Assembly (NCBI RefSeq): GCF_014621695.1
Contig: NZ_CP061281.1
Span: forward strand, 6,076,001-6,140,000
Source: Streptomyces xanthii
GTDB taxonomy: Bacteria; Actinomycetota; Actinomycetes; Streptomycetales; Streptomycetaceae
Length of the DNA stretch: 64,000 bases
Direction: 5' to 3'
Shown here: positions 15,766 through 24,500 of the stretch, piece after piece
How the letters are laid out: every line of letters starts with the position of its first letter
Position numbering within the stretch: the first letter of the stretch is position 1
Notes under the pieces: model-generated
Database searches by the model: none
What the model saw: the letters and a program-made list of their open reading frames with translations, nothing else
What the model was told of the DNA's origin: nothing
Program-made: the position numbers and the translations under genes

Positions 15766-16548
15766 CTACAGGCGGCGCGTGGCCAGGGTCAGGCGGTCCC
15801 GGGCGTCGAACAGGGCGTCCTTGACCATCTGTTCGTGCGCCGGGGTGAGGCGGGCGACCGGGACCGAGCAGGAGATCGCGTCCCGGGCCGGGGTCCGGTA
15901 CGGGATGGCCACGCCGAAGCAGCGCAGCCCTAGCGTGTTCTCCTCCCGGTCCACCGCGAAGCCCTGCTCGCGCACCTGGTGCAGCTCCTCGATGAGCTTC
16001 TCGCGGTCCGTGATCGTGTGCTCGGTCAGCGCGGGCAGCGTCTCCGGGAGCAGCTTGCGGACCTGCTCGTCGGTGTGCGTCGCGAGCAGCGCCTTGCCGA
16101 GCGAGGTCGAGTGCGCGGGCAGCCGGCGTCCCACCCGTGTGAAGGGCCGGAGATAGTGCTGGGACTGACGGGTGGCGAGGTACACGACGTTCGTTCCGTC
16201 GAGCCGGGCCAGGTGGATGGTCTCGGTCGTGTCGTCCGACAGCCGGTCCAGCGTCGGCCGCGCCGCCGCGACCACCTCGTCGCCGTCGATGTACGACGTG
16301 CCGACCAGCAGCGCCCGTACGCCGATGCCGTACCGCGTGCCGGTCGCGTCGGTCTCGACCCAGCCGAGCTCGACGAGCGTGCGCAGCAGCATGTAGAGAC
16401 TGGACTTGGGGTAACCGACGGCCTCCTGGACCGCGGCCAGCGAGTGCATGCCGGGGCGCCCGGCGAAGTACTCGAGCAGCTCCACCGTGCGGACCGCCGA
16501 TTTGACCTGGGCACCGCCCGCGGCGGCCCCCGCCTCGCCTGCCGACAT
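15766..16548 (-). CDS. IclR-family transcriptional regulator
   Basis: The 260-residue protein has an N-terminal winged helix (HSLAAVQEAVGYPKSSLYML, about residues 35-60) and a C-terminal IclR effector domain with RCFGVAIPYRT near 205. IclR proteins commonly control catabolic operons from a divergent position. Here the target is the ketoglutarate-semialdehyde dehydrogenase gene 137 bases away, so the ligand is probably a uronate-pathway intermediate. The ATG at 16548 follows AAGGGAG directly; spacing is short, so the start is moderately certain. Confidence 0.85.
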   Translation of the reverse strand: MSAGEAGAAAGGAQVKSAVRTVELLEYFAGRPGMHSLAAVQEAVGYPKSSLYMLLRTLVELGWVETDATGTRYGIGVRALLVGTSYIDGDEVVAAARPTLDRLSDDTTETIHLARLDGTNVVYLATRQSQHYLRPFTRVGRRLPAHSTSLGKALLATHTDEQVRKLLPETLPALTEHTITDREKLIEELHQVREQGFAVDREENTLGLRCFGVAIPYRTPARDAISCSVPVARLTPAHEQMVKDALFDARDRLTLATRRL

Positions 16549-16617
16549 CTCCCTTGACCCCTTCGTTCCACGGGAATTACTGTCCAGTCTCGATACGAGT
16601 TCACGATGAGAGACAGC

Positions 16618-16633
16618 GTTCAGTATATCGAAC
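16618..16633. promoter_or_regulatory. Candidate IclR operator
   Basis: GTTCAGTATATCGAAC, with GTTC/GAAC arms around an AT-rich centre, lies midway in the IclR / dehydrogenase divergent gap. The shape and position fit an IclR-type operator. A second small palindrome, TTCC-ACG-GGAA, is at 16566-16576. Confidence 0.45.
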
Positions 16634-16685
16634 AGCTCTCCTGGCCGGCCCGGTGAGCTTCGAAGAAAAGCTGGAAGGATCCGCG

Positions 16686-18215
16686 GTGGCAGCAGCACCA
16701 GTCTGGAGTGTCGACCCCCGAACCGGGAAGCAGCGGGAGCAGGTTGCCGTCGAGGCGACACCGCAGGAGGTGGACCAGGCGGTCCACGCCGCCCAGGCGG
16801 CCCGCCCCGCGCTCGCCGACCGCACCGTCCGCGCCGCGTTCCTGCGCTCCGCCGCCGAACTGCTCGCGGCCTCCGAGGAACACCTCGTCGAGGCCGCCGA
16901 CGCGGAGACCGCGCTCGGCCCCGTCCGGCTCACCGGAGAACTCGCCCGCACCTGCTACCAGTTGCGGGCCTTCGCCGACATCGTCGACGAGGGCGCCTTC
17001 CTCGACGTGGTCATCGACCACCCGGACGCCACGGCCACCCCGCCCGTCCCTGACCTGCGCCGCTACAAGATCCCGCTGGGCGTCGTCGCCGTCTACGCGG
17101 CCTCGAACTTCCCCTTCGCCTTCTCCGTGCCCGGCGGCGACACCGCGAGCGCGCTCGCCGCGGGCTGCCCGGTCGTCGTCAAGGCCCACCCCGACCACCC
17201 CGCCACCTCCGAGCTCGTCGCCGCCACGATCCGCCGCGCCGCCGCCCGGCACGGCATCCCCGAGGGCGTCCTCGGCCTGGTCCACGGCTTCGAGGCCGGA
17301 CTCGAACTGGTGCGGCACCCGCTCGTCGCCGCCGCCGGCTTCACCGGTTCCGTCCGCGGCGGGCGGGCCCTGTTCGACGCGGCGGCGGCCCGGCCCGTGC
17401 CGATCCCGTTCCACGGAGAGCTCGGCTCGCTCAACCCCGTCGTGATCACCGAGGCGGCGGCCGCCGAGCGCGCCGACACGATCGGTACGGGGCTCGCCGG
17501 ATCCATGACGCTGGGCGTCGGGCAGTTCTGCGTGAAGCCGGGGCTCGTCTTCGCGCCGCGCGGCGAGGCCGGCGACGCGCTGGTCAAGACGCTCACCGCC
17601 GCCGTCAGCGACACCGAGGCCGGGGTCCTGCTCGACCACCGCATGCGGGACAACTTCGTCGCCGGGGTCACCGCGCGAGCGGAACTGCCCGAGGTCGAGG
17701 CGCCGGTCACGCCGGGCGCGGGCGGCGACCACACCGTCGCGCCCGGGTTCCTCACCGTGCCCGCCGCGCGGCTCGCCGAGGACGGGCCGCACGACCTGCT
17801 GCTCGAAGAGTGCTTCGGGCCGGTCACCGTCGTCGCCCGCTACGGCTCGGCGGACGAGGTGACCGCGGTCCTGTCCCGGCTGCCCGGCAACCTCTCCGCC
17901 ACGCTCCAGCTGTCCGAGGGCGAGGCCGCCGGCGAGGGCCGGGGCGCCGAGCTCCTCGCCGAGCTCACGCCGCTCGCGGGCCGCGTCCTCGTCAACGGCT
18001 GGCCGACCGGCGTCGCCGTCGCACCCGCCCAGCACCACGGCGGGCCCTACCCGGCGACCACCTCCACCTCCACCTCGGTCGGCGGCACCGCGATCGAGCG
18101 CTGGCTGCGGCCAGTCGCCTACCAGACGACGCCCGAGGCGCTGCTCCCGCCCGAGCTGCGCGACGGCAATCCGCTGGGGCTGCCGCGCCGCTACAACGGC
18201 CGCCTGGAACACTGA
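16686..18215 (+). CDS. 2,5-dioxovalerate (ketoglutarate semialdehyde) dehydrogenase
   Basis: The 509-residue aldehyde dehydrogenase has features diagnostic of the KGSADH subgroup. These are ASNFPFAFSVPGGDTASALA near residue 140, HGELGSLNPV near 242 with the general-base Glu, GVGQFCVKPG near 280 with the catalytic Cys, and HHGGPYPATT near 447. It oxidises 2,5-dioxopentanoate to 2-oxoglutarate, completing the route through KdgD encoded 10 kb upstream. GTG 16686 has GAAGGA 8 bases upstream. It is divergent from the IclR gene and followed after five bases by a DUF1349 gene, so probably an operon. Confidence 0.85.
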   Translation: MAAAPVWSVDPRTGKQREQVAVEATPQEVDQAVHAAQAARPALADRTVRAAFLRSAAELLAASEEHLVEAADAETALGPVRLTGELARTCYQLRAFADIVDEGAFLDVVIDHPDATATPPVPDLRRYKIPLGVVAVYAASNFPFAFSVPGGDTASALAAGCPVVVKAHPDHPATSELVAATIRRAAARHGIPEGVLGLVHGFEAGLELVRHPLVAAAGFTGSVRGGRALFDAAAARPVPIPFHGELGSLNPVVITEAAAAERADTIGTGLAGSMTLGVGQFCVKPGLVFAPRGEAGDALVKTLTAAVSDTEAGVLLDHRMRDNFVAGVTARAELPEVEAPVTPGAGGDHTVAPGFLTVPAARLAEDGPHDLLLEECFGPVTVVARYGSADEVTAVLSRLPGNLSATLQLSEGEAAGEGRGAELLAELTPLAGRVLVNGWPTGVAVAPAQHHGGPYPATTSTSTSVGGTAIERWLRPVAYQTTPEALLPPELRDGNPLGLPRRYNGRLEH

Positions 18216-18220
18216 CCGGC

Positions 18221-18832
18221 ATGGAACTGCGACTCCCCGAACTGCCCTTTCCGCTGCGCAGCTACGGCCCCGACGGCAACTGGTCGTACGAGGACGGCAC
18301 GCTCACGGGGTGGGCGGGGCCCCGGCAGGACCGGTTCGTGCCGCCCACGGGAGACTCCCTGGAGCCCGCCTCCGACGCGCCGCGCCTGCTGGGGGCGGCG
18401 CCGGAGGGGGACTTCCAGCTGATCGCGCGGGTCACCGTCGGGTTCGAGGCGGCCTTCGACGCGGGGGTGCTCTACCTCCACGTCGGCGACCGGGAGTGGG
18501 CCAAGCTCTGCTTCGAGCGCTCCCCGGACGAGCCCACCATCTGCACGGTCGTCACCCGGGGCCACTCGGACGACGCGAACGCCTTCGTCGTGGCGGGCCG
18601 CTCCGTCTGGCTCCGGATCAGCCGGACCGGCGCCGCGTTCGCCTTCCACGCCTCGACCGACGGGACCACCTGGACCTTCATCCGCATCTTCACGCTGGGT
18701 GACGAGAAGACCGCGGGCGCGGCACTGGTCGGCTTCCTCGCCCAGTCCCCGGTCGGCGAGGGCTGCGTCGTCACCTACGACCACATCGAGTACCGCCCCA
18801 CCTGGCCCGACGGCCTGCGTGACGGTTCCTGA
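18221..18832 (+). CDS. DUF1349 concanavalin-like protein
   Basis: The 203-residue protein resembles DUF1349, a beta-sandwich family related to concanavalin-like lectins (YLHVGDREWAKLCFE, SVWLRISRTG, FHASTDGTTWTFIR). No signal peptide, so likely cytosolic. It begins five bases after the dehydrogenase stop, which points to cotranscription and perhaps a sugar-acid binding role. That role is inferred from context only. Confidence 0.75.
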   Translation: MELRLPELPFPLRSYGPDGNWSYEDGTLTGWAGPRQDRFVPPTGDSLEPASDAPRLLGAAPEGDFQLIARVTVGFEAAFDAGVLYLHVGDREWAKLCFERSPDEPTICTVVTRGHSDDANAFVVAGRSVWLRISRTGAAFAFHASTDGTTWTFIRIFTLGDEKTAGAALVGFLAQSPVGEGCVVTYDHIEYRPTWPDGLRDGS

Positions 18833-18941
18833 CCGGCACGGTCGTCCGGCCCGGGAATTTCCGGAGGGGGGTTCCGGTTGTGGAGGGGAGTGCGGGGCAC
18901 CCCCTGCGCCGTACGTCACCCGAAGCGAGCGAGAGACCCCC

Positions 18942-19664
18942 ATGCGCGTCGAGATCTGGACCGACATCAACTGCCCGTTCTGCTACATCGGCAAGGCCCG
19001 GTTCGAGCAGGCACTCGACGCCTTTCCGCACAAGGCCGAGGTCGAGGTCGTCCACCGGTCCTTCGAGCTCGACCCGACGGTGAAGAAGGACTTCACCGGC
19101 CTCGTCGTCCCGCACATCGCCGAGAAGTACGGCATCAGCGAGGCCCAGGCCGCCGCCAACGAGAAGGGCCTCGGCCAGCAGGCCGGCGCGCTCGGCCTGC
19201 CCTACCTCACCGAGGGCCGCGACTACGGCAACAGCTTCGACCTGCACCGACTCCTCCACCTGGCCCACGAGCGCGGCCTCCAGGACGCGATGATCGACGC
19301 CCTCTACCGCGGCAACTTCGCCGAGGACGCGTCCGTCTTCGCCGACGAGGAGCACGTCGTGAAGCTCGCCGTCGACGCCGGCCTCGACGAGACCGAGGTC
19401 CGCGGGGTGCTCGCCGACCCCGAGGCCTACGCCGACGCGGTCCGCGCCGACGAGCAGGAGGCCGCCGCGCTGGGCGCGACCGGCGTCCCGTTCTTCGTGC
19501 TCGACCGCAAGTTCGGCGTCTCCGGCGCCCAGCCCGCCGAGGTCTTCACGCAGGCCCTCACCCAGGCCTGGTCCGCCCGCTCCCCGCTCACCGCCATCGA
19601 GACGGCGCAGAGCGCCGACGGCGATGTCTGCGGCCCCGACGGCTGCGCCGTGCCCCAGGCCTGA
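18942..19664 (+). CDS. DsbA/FrnE-family oxidoreductase
   Basis: The 240-residue cytoplasmic thioredoxin-fold protein has CPFC at about residues 12-15, a helical insertion, and the cis-Pro segment GVPFFVLDRKFGVSGAQP near 180. It matches FrnE-like isomerases from polyketide clusters and stress regulons. The C-terminal CGPDGC adds a second cysteine pair, a known FrnE feature. A ribosome site is not strong (GAGAGA about 8 bases upstream). Confidence 0.85.
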   Translation: MRVEIWTDINCPFCYIGKARFEQALDAFPHKAEVEVVHRSFELDPTVKKDFTGLVVPHIAEKYGISEAQAAANEKGLGQQAGALGLPYLTEGRDYGNSFDLHRLLHLAHERGLQDAMIDALYRGNFAEDASVFADEEHVVKLAVDAGLDETEVRGVLADPEAYADAVRADEQEAAALGATGVPFFVLDRKFGVSGAQPAEVFTQALTQAWSARSPLTAIETAQSADGDVCGPDGCAVPQA

Positions 19665-19746
19665 CCTGCACTGATAAGCGCCTCTTAGAGGTACTGCTCA
19701 AACATCCGCAATGGACGGGTAGTTGGCGGCGGGGCACAGTGGACGC

Positions 19747-20829
19747 ATGGAGACTTCCGCTGTGCCCCAGCTCGACGCCGGCCTGGTCCGCGCCGAGTAC
19801 ACCCCGGCCACCACCTACCTGAACACGGCGAGCTCAGGCCTTCTCCCGGCCCGCGCCACCGCCGCGATGCGTGACGCGATCACCGTGATGGCCGAGGGCG
19901 GCTCCATCGACGACCTGTTCACCGACGTGGAGGACGCGCGCGCCGCGTTCGCCCGGCTGGCCGGCGTCCCCGTGGAGCGCGTCGCGACCGGCAACTCCGT
20001 CGCCGTCTACACCGGCCTGATCGCCGCCTCGCTCCCCGACGGCGCCGAAGTCCTCACCGCCGAGGGCGAGTTCAGCTCCACGATCAACCCGTTCCATGTG
20101 CGCCCGGACCTCAAGGTCCGCACCGTGCCCCTGGAGGCGCTCGCCGAGTCCGTCCGCCCCGGCACCGCGCTCGTCGCCGTCAGCGCGGCCCAGTCCGCCG
20201 ACGGCCGCGTCGCCGACGTGCGGGCCCTGCGGGAGGCGACCCGCGCCCACGGCGCCCGGCTGTACGTGGACGCCTCGCAGGCCGCCGGCTGGTACCCGCT
20301 CACCGAGCACGCCCCGCACGCGGACTACGTCACGTCCGTCGCGTTCAAGTGGCTCACCTGCCCGCGCGGCGCGACCTTCTTCATCGGCCCCGCCGACCCG
20401 GAGGGATTCGCCGCGCTGCGCCCGGTGTTCGGCGGCTGGGTCGCGGGGGAGCGGCCCTGGGACAGCTGCTACGGCCCGGTCACCGAACTCGCCTTCTCCG
20501 CCCGCCGGTTCGACGAGACCCCGGGTCTCGTCTCGTACACCGGAGCCCGCCGCTCCCTCGAACTGATCGAGGAACTGGGCCCCGACGCGGTGTGCGCCCA
20601 CGACCTGGCCCTCGCCGAGCGCTTCCGGGCCGGGCTCGCCGAACGGGGCCTCGCGCCGATCCCCGCCCCGGGCTCGCCGATCGTCTCCGTGCCCGGACTC
20701 GGCGCCCGCCAGCCGGAGCTGCGCACGAAGGGCATCGAGGTCTCCAACCGGGCCGGCAACCTGCGCGCGTCCTTCCACCTCTACAACACACAGGACGACG
20801 TGGACCGCCTCCTGCACGCCCTGGCCTGA
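19747..20829 (+). CDS. Class V aminotransferase (cysteine desulfurase-like fold)
   Basis: The 360-residue PLP enzyme begins near YLNTASSGLLP, has YVDASQAAGWYPL near 180 and the PLP lysine in SVAFKWLTCPRG near 203. It is related to isopenicillin-N-epimerase and selenocysteine-lyase-type enzymes, but the substrate cannot be read from sequence. The start at 19747 has CACAGT exactly 6 bases upstream, consistent with leaderless expression. It converges on ectD. Confidence 0.8.
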   Translation: METSAVPQLDAGLVRAEYTPATTYLNTASSGLLPARATAAMRDAITVMAEGGSIDDLFTDVEDARAAFARLAGVPVERVATGNSVAVYTGLIAASLPDGAEVLTAEGEFSSTINPFHVRPDLKVRTVPLEALAESVRPGTALVAVSAAQSADGRVADVRALREATRAHGARLYVDASQAAGWYPLTEHAPHADYVTSVAFKWLTCPRGATFFIGPADPEGFAALRPVFGGWVAGERPWDSCYGPVTELAFSARRFDETPGLVSYTGARRSLELIEELGPDAVCAHDLALAERFRAGLAERGLAPIPAPGSPIVSVPGLGARQPELRTKGIEVSNRAGNLRASFHLYNTQDDVDRLLHALA

Positions 20830-20849
20830 GCCGACAGGAGAACAGCAGA

Positions 20850-20889
20850 ACGGAGCGGGGCGGGGCCCGAAGACCCCGCCCCGCTCCGT
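20850..20889. terminator. Bidirectional terminator hairpin
   Basis: A perfect 16-base inverted repeat (20850-20865 with 20874-20889) with an 8-base loop lies between the converging aminotransferase and ectD genes. Confidence 0.85.
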
Positions 20890-20910
20890 CACCGCAGGAC
20901 CACAGAAGAC

Positions 20911-21816
20911 TCACTTCACCGGCGTGAAGTCCCGGGCGCCGATGAACTCGGGGCGGCGGACCGGGGCGGCGAAGGGTTCCACCGCCGTGTTCTCGACGCT
21001 GTTGAACACGATGAAGACGTTCGAGCGCGGGTACGGCGTGATGTTGTCCCCGGAGCCGTGCATCGCGTTGCAGTCGAACCAGGTCGCCGAGCCGGCCTTG
21101 CCGGTGAAGAGCCGGATGCCGTACTCGTCGGCCAGCGAGGTCAGGGCCTCGTCGGACGGGGTGCCCGCGTCCTGCATCTGCAGGGACCGCTTGTAGTTGT
21201 CCTTGGGCGTCTCACCGGCGCAGCCCAGGAACGTCTTGTGCGAGCCGGGCATGATCATGAGCCCGCCGTTGGTGTCGTAGTTCTCCGTCAGGGCGAGGGA
21301 GACGGACACCGTCCGCATGTTCGGCAGACCGTCCTCGGCGTGCCAGGTCTCGAAGTCCGAGTGCCAGTAGAAGCCGCTCGCCCCGAAGCCGGGCTTGACG
21401 TTGATCCGCGACTGGTGGACGTACACGTCCGAGCCGAGGATCTGCCGGGCCCGGCCCACGACGCGCTCGTCGCGGACCAGCCGGGCGAACACCTCACTGA
21501 TCTTGTGGACCTCGAAGACCGACCGCACCTTCTGCGAGGCCTTCTCCACGATCGAGCGCTCGTCGGCCTTGATCGCCGGGTCGTTGACGAGCCGCTCCAG
21601 CTCGGCCTGGTAGACCCCGATCTCGTCCGGACCGATCAGCTCGTCGATGGCGAGGAAGCCGTCGCGCTCGAAGCCCGCCAGGTCCGACTGGCGGATCGGA
21701 CCGCGCGCGTCCGGCGCCGACCAGACGACGGGGTCGACCCGGGGAGTCGCCACCTCCGTCTTCCCGCGGGTCGGGTACAGGTCGGCGACGCCAGGGGCGG
21801 AGTTCAGCACGGTCAT
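20911..21816 (-). CDS. ectD: Ectoine hydroxylase
   Basis: The 301-residue non-haem Fe(II)/2-oxoglutarate dioxygenase converts ectoine to 5-hydroxyectoine. The iron-binding motif is in FYWHSDFETWHAEDG (His and Asp near residues 151-153) with the distal His in NAMHGSGDN near 253. It lies six bases after ectC and is the last gene of the ect operon. Length matches the family. Confidence 0.95.
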   Translation of the reverse strand: MTVLNSAPGVADLYPTRGKTEVATPRVDPVVWSAPDARGPIRQSDLAGFERDGFLAIDELIGPDEIGVYQAELERLVNDPAIKADERSIVEKASQKVRSVFEVHKISEVFARLVRDERVVGRARQILGSDVYVHQSRINVKPGFGASGFYWHSDFETWHAEDGLPNMRTVSVSLALTENYDTNGGLMIMPGSHKTFLGCAGETPKDNYKRSLQMQDAGTPSDEALTSLADEYGIRLFTGKAGSATWFDCNAMHGSGDNITPYPRSNVFIVFNSVENTAVEPFAAPVRRPEFIGARDFTPVK

Positions 21817-21821
21817 CGGGA

Positions 21822-22226
21822 TCAGACCTCCTCGGGCTCGGTCAGCAGCGGGTAGACACCGTTCTCGTCATGGTCCTCCCGTCCGGTCACGGGAGGGTTG
21901 AACACGCACACGCAGCGGAAGTCGGTCTTGGGCCGCAGCGTGTGGCGCTCGTGGCCGTTCAGGAGGTACATCGTGCCCGGCTCGATCCAGTGCTTCTCGC
22001 CGGTCTCCCGGTTCTCGAGCTCGGCCTCGCCCTCCACGCACAGCACCGCTTCGATGTGGTTGGCGTACCACATGTCGGTCTCGGTGCCCGCGTAGAGGAT
22101 CGTCTCGTGCAGGGAGAAGCCGACCTTCTCCTTGGCGAGGACGATGCGCTTGCTCTCCCAGGTGCCGGACGCCGACTTCACGTGCCGGTCGGTGTTCTCG
22201 ATCTCCTTGAACGAACGGACAATCAC
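21822..22226 (-). CDS. ectC: L-ectoine synthase
   Basis: The 134-residue cupin cyclises N-gamma-acetyl-diaminobutyrate to ectoine. Cupin segments are [37 protein letters not shown] and [10 protein letters not shown]. The GTG start is at 22226, in the gap left by ectB, and length is typical. Third gene of the operon. Confidence 0.95.
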   Translation of the reverse strand: MIVRSFKEIENTDRHVKSASGTWESKRIVLAKEKVGFSLHETILYAGTETDMWYANHIEAVLCVEGEAELENRETGEKHWIEPGTMYLLNGHERHTLRPKTDFRCVCVFNPPVTGREDHDENGVYPLLTEPEEV

Positions 22227-22264
22227 GGTGAGTTGCTGCCTTTCCTCGTGGTGCGTGGAACTTC

Positions 22265-23536
22265 TCAGGCGGTCTCGCGCACGGCCCGGGTGAGCGTGCG
22301 CAGACCCTCTTCCAGCTCCTCGGGCGTGATCGTCAGCGCCGGAAGCAGCTTGACGACCTCGCCCTCGGGGCCGGAGGTCTCGATGAGCAGGCCGAGCTCG
22401 AAGGCGCGCCTCGCGACCTTGTTCGCCCGCTCCTTGTCGCGGAACTCGAAGCCCCAGACCAGGCCGCGGCCGCGGTACTCGACGATGTCGTCGGAGTACT
22501 CGGCGCGCAGTGCGGCGAGGGTCTCCTCGATCTGCTCGCCGCGCGCCAGGGTCTGCTTCTCCATGGCCGGACCGTCGGTCCAGTACGTCTCCAGCGCGGC
22601 GGCGGCCGTCACGAACGCGGGGTTGTTGCCGCGGAACGTGCCGTTGTGCTCGCCCGGCTCCCAGATGTCGAGCTCCGGCTTGAACAGGCACAGGGACATG
22701 GGGAGCCCGTACCCGCTGATGGACTTGGACACGGTCACGATGTCCGGCGTGATGCCCGCCTCCTCGAAGGAGAAGAAGGCGCCGGTGCGGCCGCAGCCCA
22801 TCTGGATGTCGTCGACGATGAGCAGCATGTCCCAGCGCTCGCACACGTCGGCGAGCTTGCGCAGCCACTCGGCGCGGGCGACGTTGATGCCGCCCTCGCC
22901 CTGCACCGTCTCGACGATCACGGCGGCGGGGGTGTTCAGGCCCGAGCCGGAGTCCTCCAGGAGGCGCTCGAACCAGATGAAGTCCGGGGTCCGCCCGTCC
23001 AGGTAGTTGTCGAACGGCATCGGGGTGCCGTGCACCAGCGGGATGCCGGCGCCGGCCCGCTTGAACGCGTTGCCGGTCACGGCGAGCGAGCCGAGCGACA
23101 TGCCGTGGAAGGCGTTGGTGAAGGACACGATCGACTCGCGGCCCTTGACCTTGCGGGCCAGCTTCAGCGCGGACTCGACGGCGTTGGTGCCCGTCGGGCC
23201 CGGGAACATGACCTTGTACGGCAGGTCGCGCGGGCGCAGGATGACGTTCTGGAACGTCTCCAGGAAGTTGCGCTTCGCCGAGGTCGACATGTCGAGCCCG
23301 TGGGTGACGCCGTCCCGCTCGATGTAGTCGATCAGGGCGCGTTTCAGCACGGGGTTGTTGTGCCCGTAGTTCAGCGAGCCGGCGCCCGCGAAGAAGTCCA
23401 GGTACGTGTGGCCGTCCTCGTCGTACATGCGGCTGCCCTGGGCCCGGTCGAAGACGGTGGGCCAGCCGCGGCAGTAGCTGCGCACCTCCGACTCAAGGGT
23501 CTCGAAGACGCTCAGGTCCGGCTGGGTGATGGTCAC
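22265..23536 (-). CDS. ectB: Diaminobutyrate--2-oxoglutarate transaminase
   Basis: The 423-residue class III aminotransferase makes L-2,4-diaminobutyrate from aspartate semialdehyde. It shows [15 protein letters not shown] near residue 110, the PLP-binding [14 protein letters not shown] near 240 and the Schiff-base Lys in [12 protein letters not shown] near 268. It has a GTG start and lies 59 bases after ectA and 38 bases before ectC. Confidence 0.95.
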   Translation of the reverse strand: MTITQPDLSVFETLESEVRSYCRGWPTVFDRAQGSRMYDEDGHTYLDFFAGAGSLNYGHNNPVLKRALIDYIERDGVTHGLDMSTSAKRNFLETFQNVILRPRDLPYKVMFPGPTGTNAVESALKLARKVKGRESIVSFTNAFHGMSLGSLAVTGNAFKRAGAGIPLVHGTPMPFDNYLDGRTPDFIWFERLLEDSGSGLNTPAAVIVETVQGEGGINVARAEWLRKLADVCERWDMLLIVDDIQMGCGRTGAFFSFEEAGITPDIVTVSKSISGYGLPMSLCLFKPELDIWEPGEHNGTFRGNNPAFVTAAAALETYWTDGPAMEKQTLARGEQIEETLAALRAEYSDDIVEYRGRGLVWGFEFRDKERANKVARRAFELGLLIETSGPEGEVVKLLPALTITPEELEEGLRTLTRAVRETA

Positions 23537-23595
23537 AGCGAAAGCTCCTCTGAGGGAGGGAAGTTGCGGGGGGTCGGCGGGTGGTGCGGCGGTGC

Positions 23596-24102
23596 TCAGG
23601 CCAGCGGCCCGATGCGGTACAGCTCCTCGGGCAGGTGCCCGTCGTCGGGGAACAGGCCCGCGTCGAACAGGACCTGGCGCTCCACTCCGGCGCCGTGCCG
23701 GCGCGCGTAGGACAGGAACAGTGCCTGGGACGCCGTGTTGTCCGGGGTGATGGTGGTCTCGACGGTCGTGACCTGCCGTCCCGAGTCCCTGACCTTCGCG
23801 GTCAGGCCGTCGAGCAGCGCCCCGGCCAGACCGTGCCCGCGGTGGCCGTGGTCCACGGCGACCTGCCAGACCACGAGGGTCCGCGGGCGCTCGGGACGGA
23901 AGTAACCGGTCACGAACCCGGCGACCTCACCGGTCTCGTCGCGCGCCACCACGGAGGTGCCGGCGAAGTCCCGGCACCACAGCAGATAGCTGTACGAGGA
24001 GTTGAGGTCGAGCACCTTGGAGTCACGAGCGATACGCCAGATCGCGGCGCCGTCGGCCACTCCGGGATGGTCGAGCTGGAATTGCGCTTGTGCGGCGGTC
24101 AT
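23596..24102 (-). CDS. ectA: Diaminobutyrate acetyltransferase
   Basis: The 168-residue GNAT acetyltransferase has VVWQVAVDHGHRGHGLAGALL as the acetyl-CoA-binding motif (about residues 76-96). It acetylates diaminobutyrate and is the first gene of ectABCD. The start at 24102 is preceded on the minus strand by an AT-rich stretch with TAAATT 8 bases upstream, so the leader is very short or absent. Osmotic induction is expected from known ect operons. Confidence 0.93.
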   Translation of the reverse strand: MTAAQAQFQLDHPGVADGAAIWRIARDSKVLDLNSSYSYLLWCRDFAGTSVVARDETGEVAGFVTGYFRPERPRTLVVWQVAVDHGHRGHGLAGALLDGLTAKVRDSGRQVTTVETTITPDNTASQALFLSYARRHGAGVERQVLFDAGLFPDDGHLPEELYRIGPLA

Positions 24103-24431
24103 GCGAATTCAATTTACCGAGCAATTTTTGGGATTGCATCCGGGGAAGGGGTTACGCGCGGCCCTGATCTGTGTTATCGCGCGCGGGTGGGTACGCGCGT
24201 GAGACTTCGGTGGTATGTCGTGATTTGCGCGGTGCGAAAGGGGCATAACACCGTCGATGTGGAGTGCGTCACAGGGGCGTAACGCGTCGGGAACCCGCCC
24301 GAATTCCGTTGGATCCCGTTGTTGAAATCTTAGTGTTTACGTCGCGGGAAAGCGGGCAGAAGCAGTACGGGAAGCTGCTCTGATAAATAATGCGGAAATC
24401 ATGTCCCCGAATGTGTGGGGAAAATAAGAAA
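24103..24431 (-). promoter_or_regulatory. ectA upstream region
   Basis: No gene is seen here. The part next to ectA is unusually AT-rich for this genome, with TAAATT at 24116-24111 (minus strand) as a -10 candidate and a T-rich tract upstream. The rest holds no strong repeat, and no reading frame has Streptomyces-like codon use. Confidence 0.45.
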
Positions 24432-24456
24432 GGCGCCGTCCGAAAAGGACGGCGCC
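24432..24456 (-). terminator. Intrinsic terminator of the 24.5-kb aminotransferase gene
   Basis: GGCGCCGTCC / GAAAA / GGACGGCGCC is a perfect 10-base stem. On the minus strand it is followed immediately by TTTCTTATTTTCC, a classical U-rich tail. It sits about 45 bases past the stop at 24501. Confidence 0.9.
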
Positions 24457-24500
24457 CCTGTGCGCGTGCTCATGCGCACCGGCGTGCGCGCGGGCCGGGA

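Noticed and set aside
16566..16576. TTCC-ACG-GGAA as the main IclR operator
   Set aside because: Very short arms; the GTTC...GAAC element at 16618 is longer and better placed.
18836..18941. Possible regulatory element between the DUF1349 and DsbA-like genes
   Set aside because: Only G-rich runs, no convincing hairpin, repeat or promoter.
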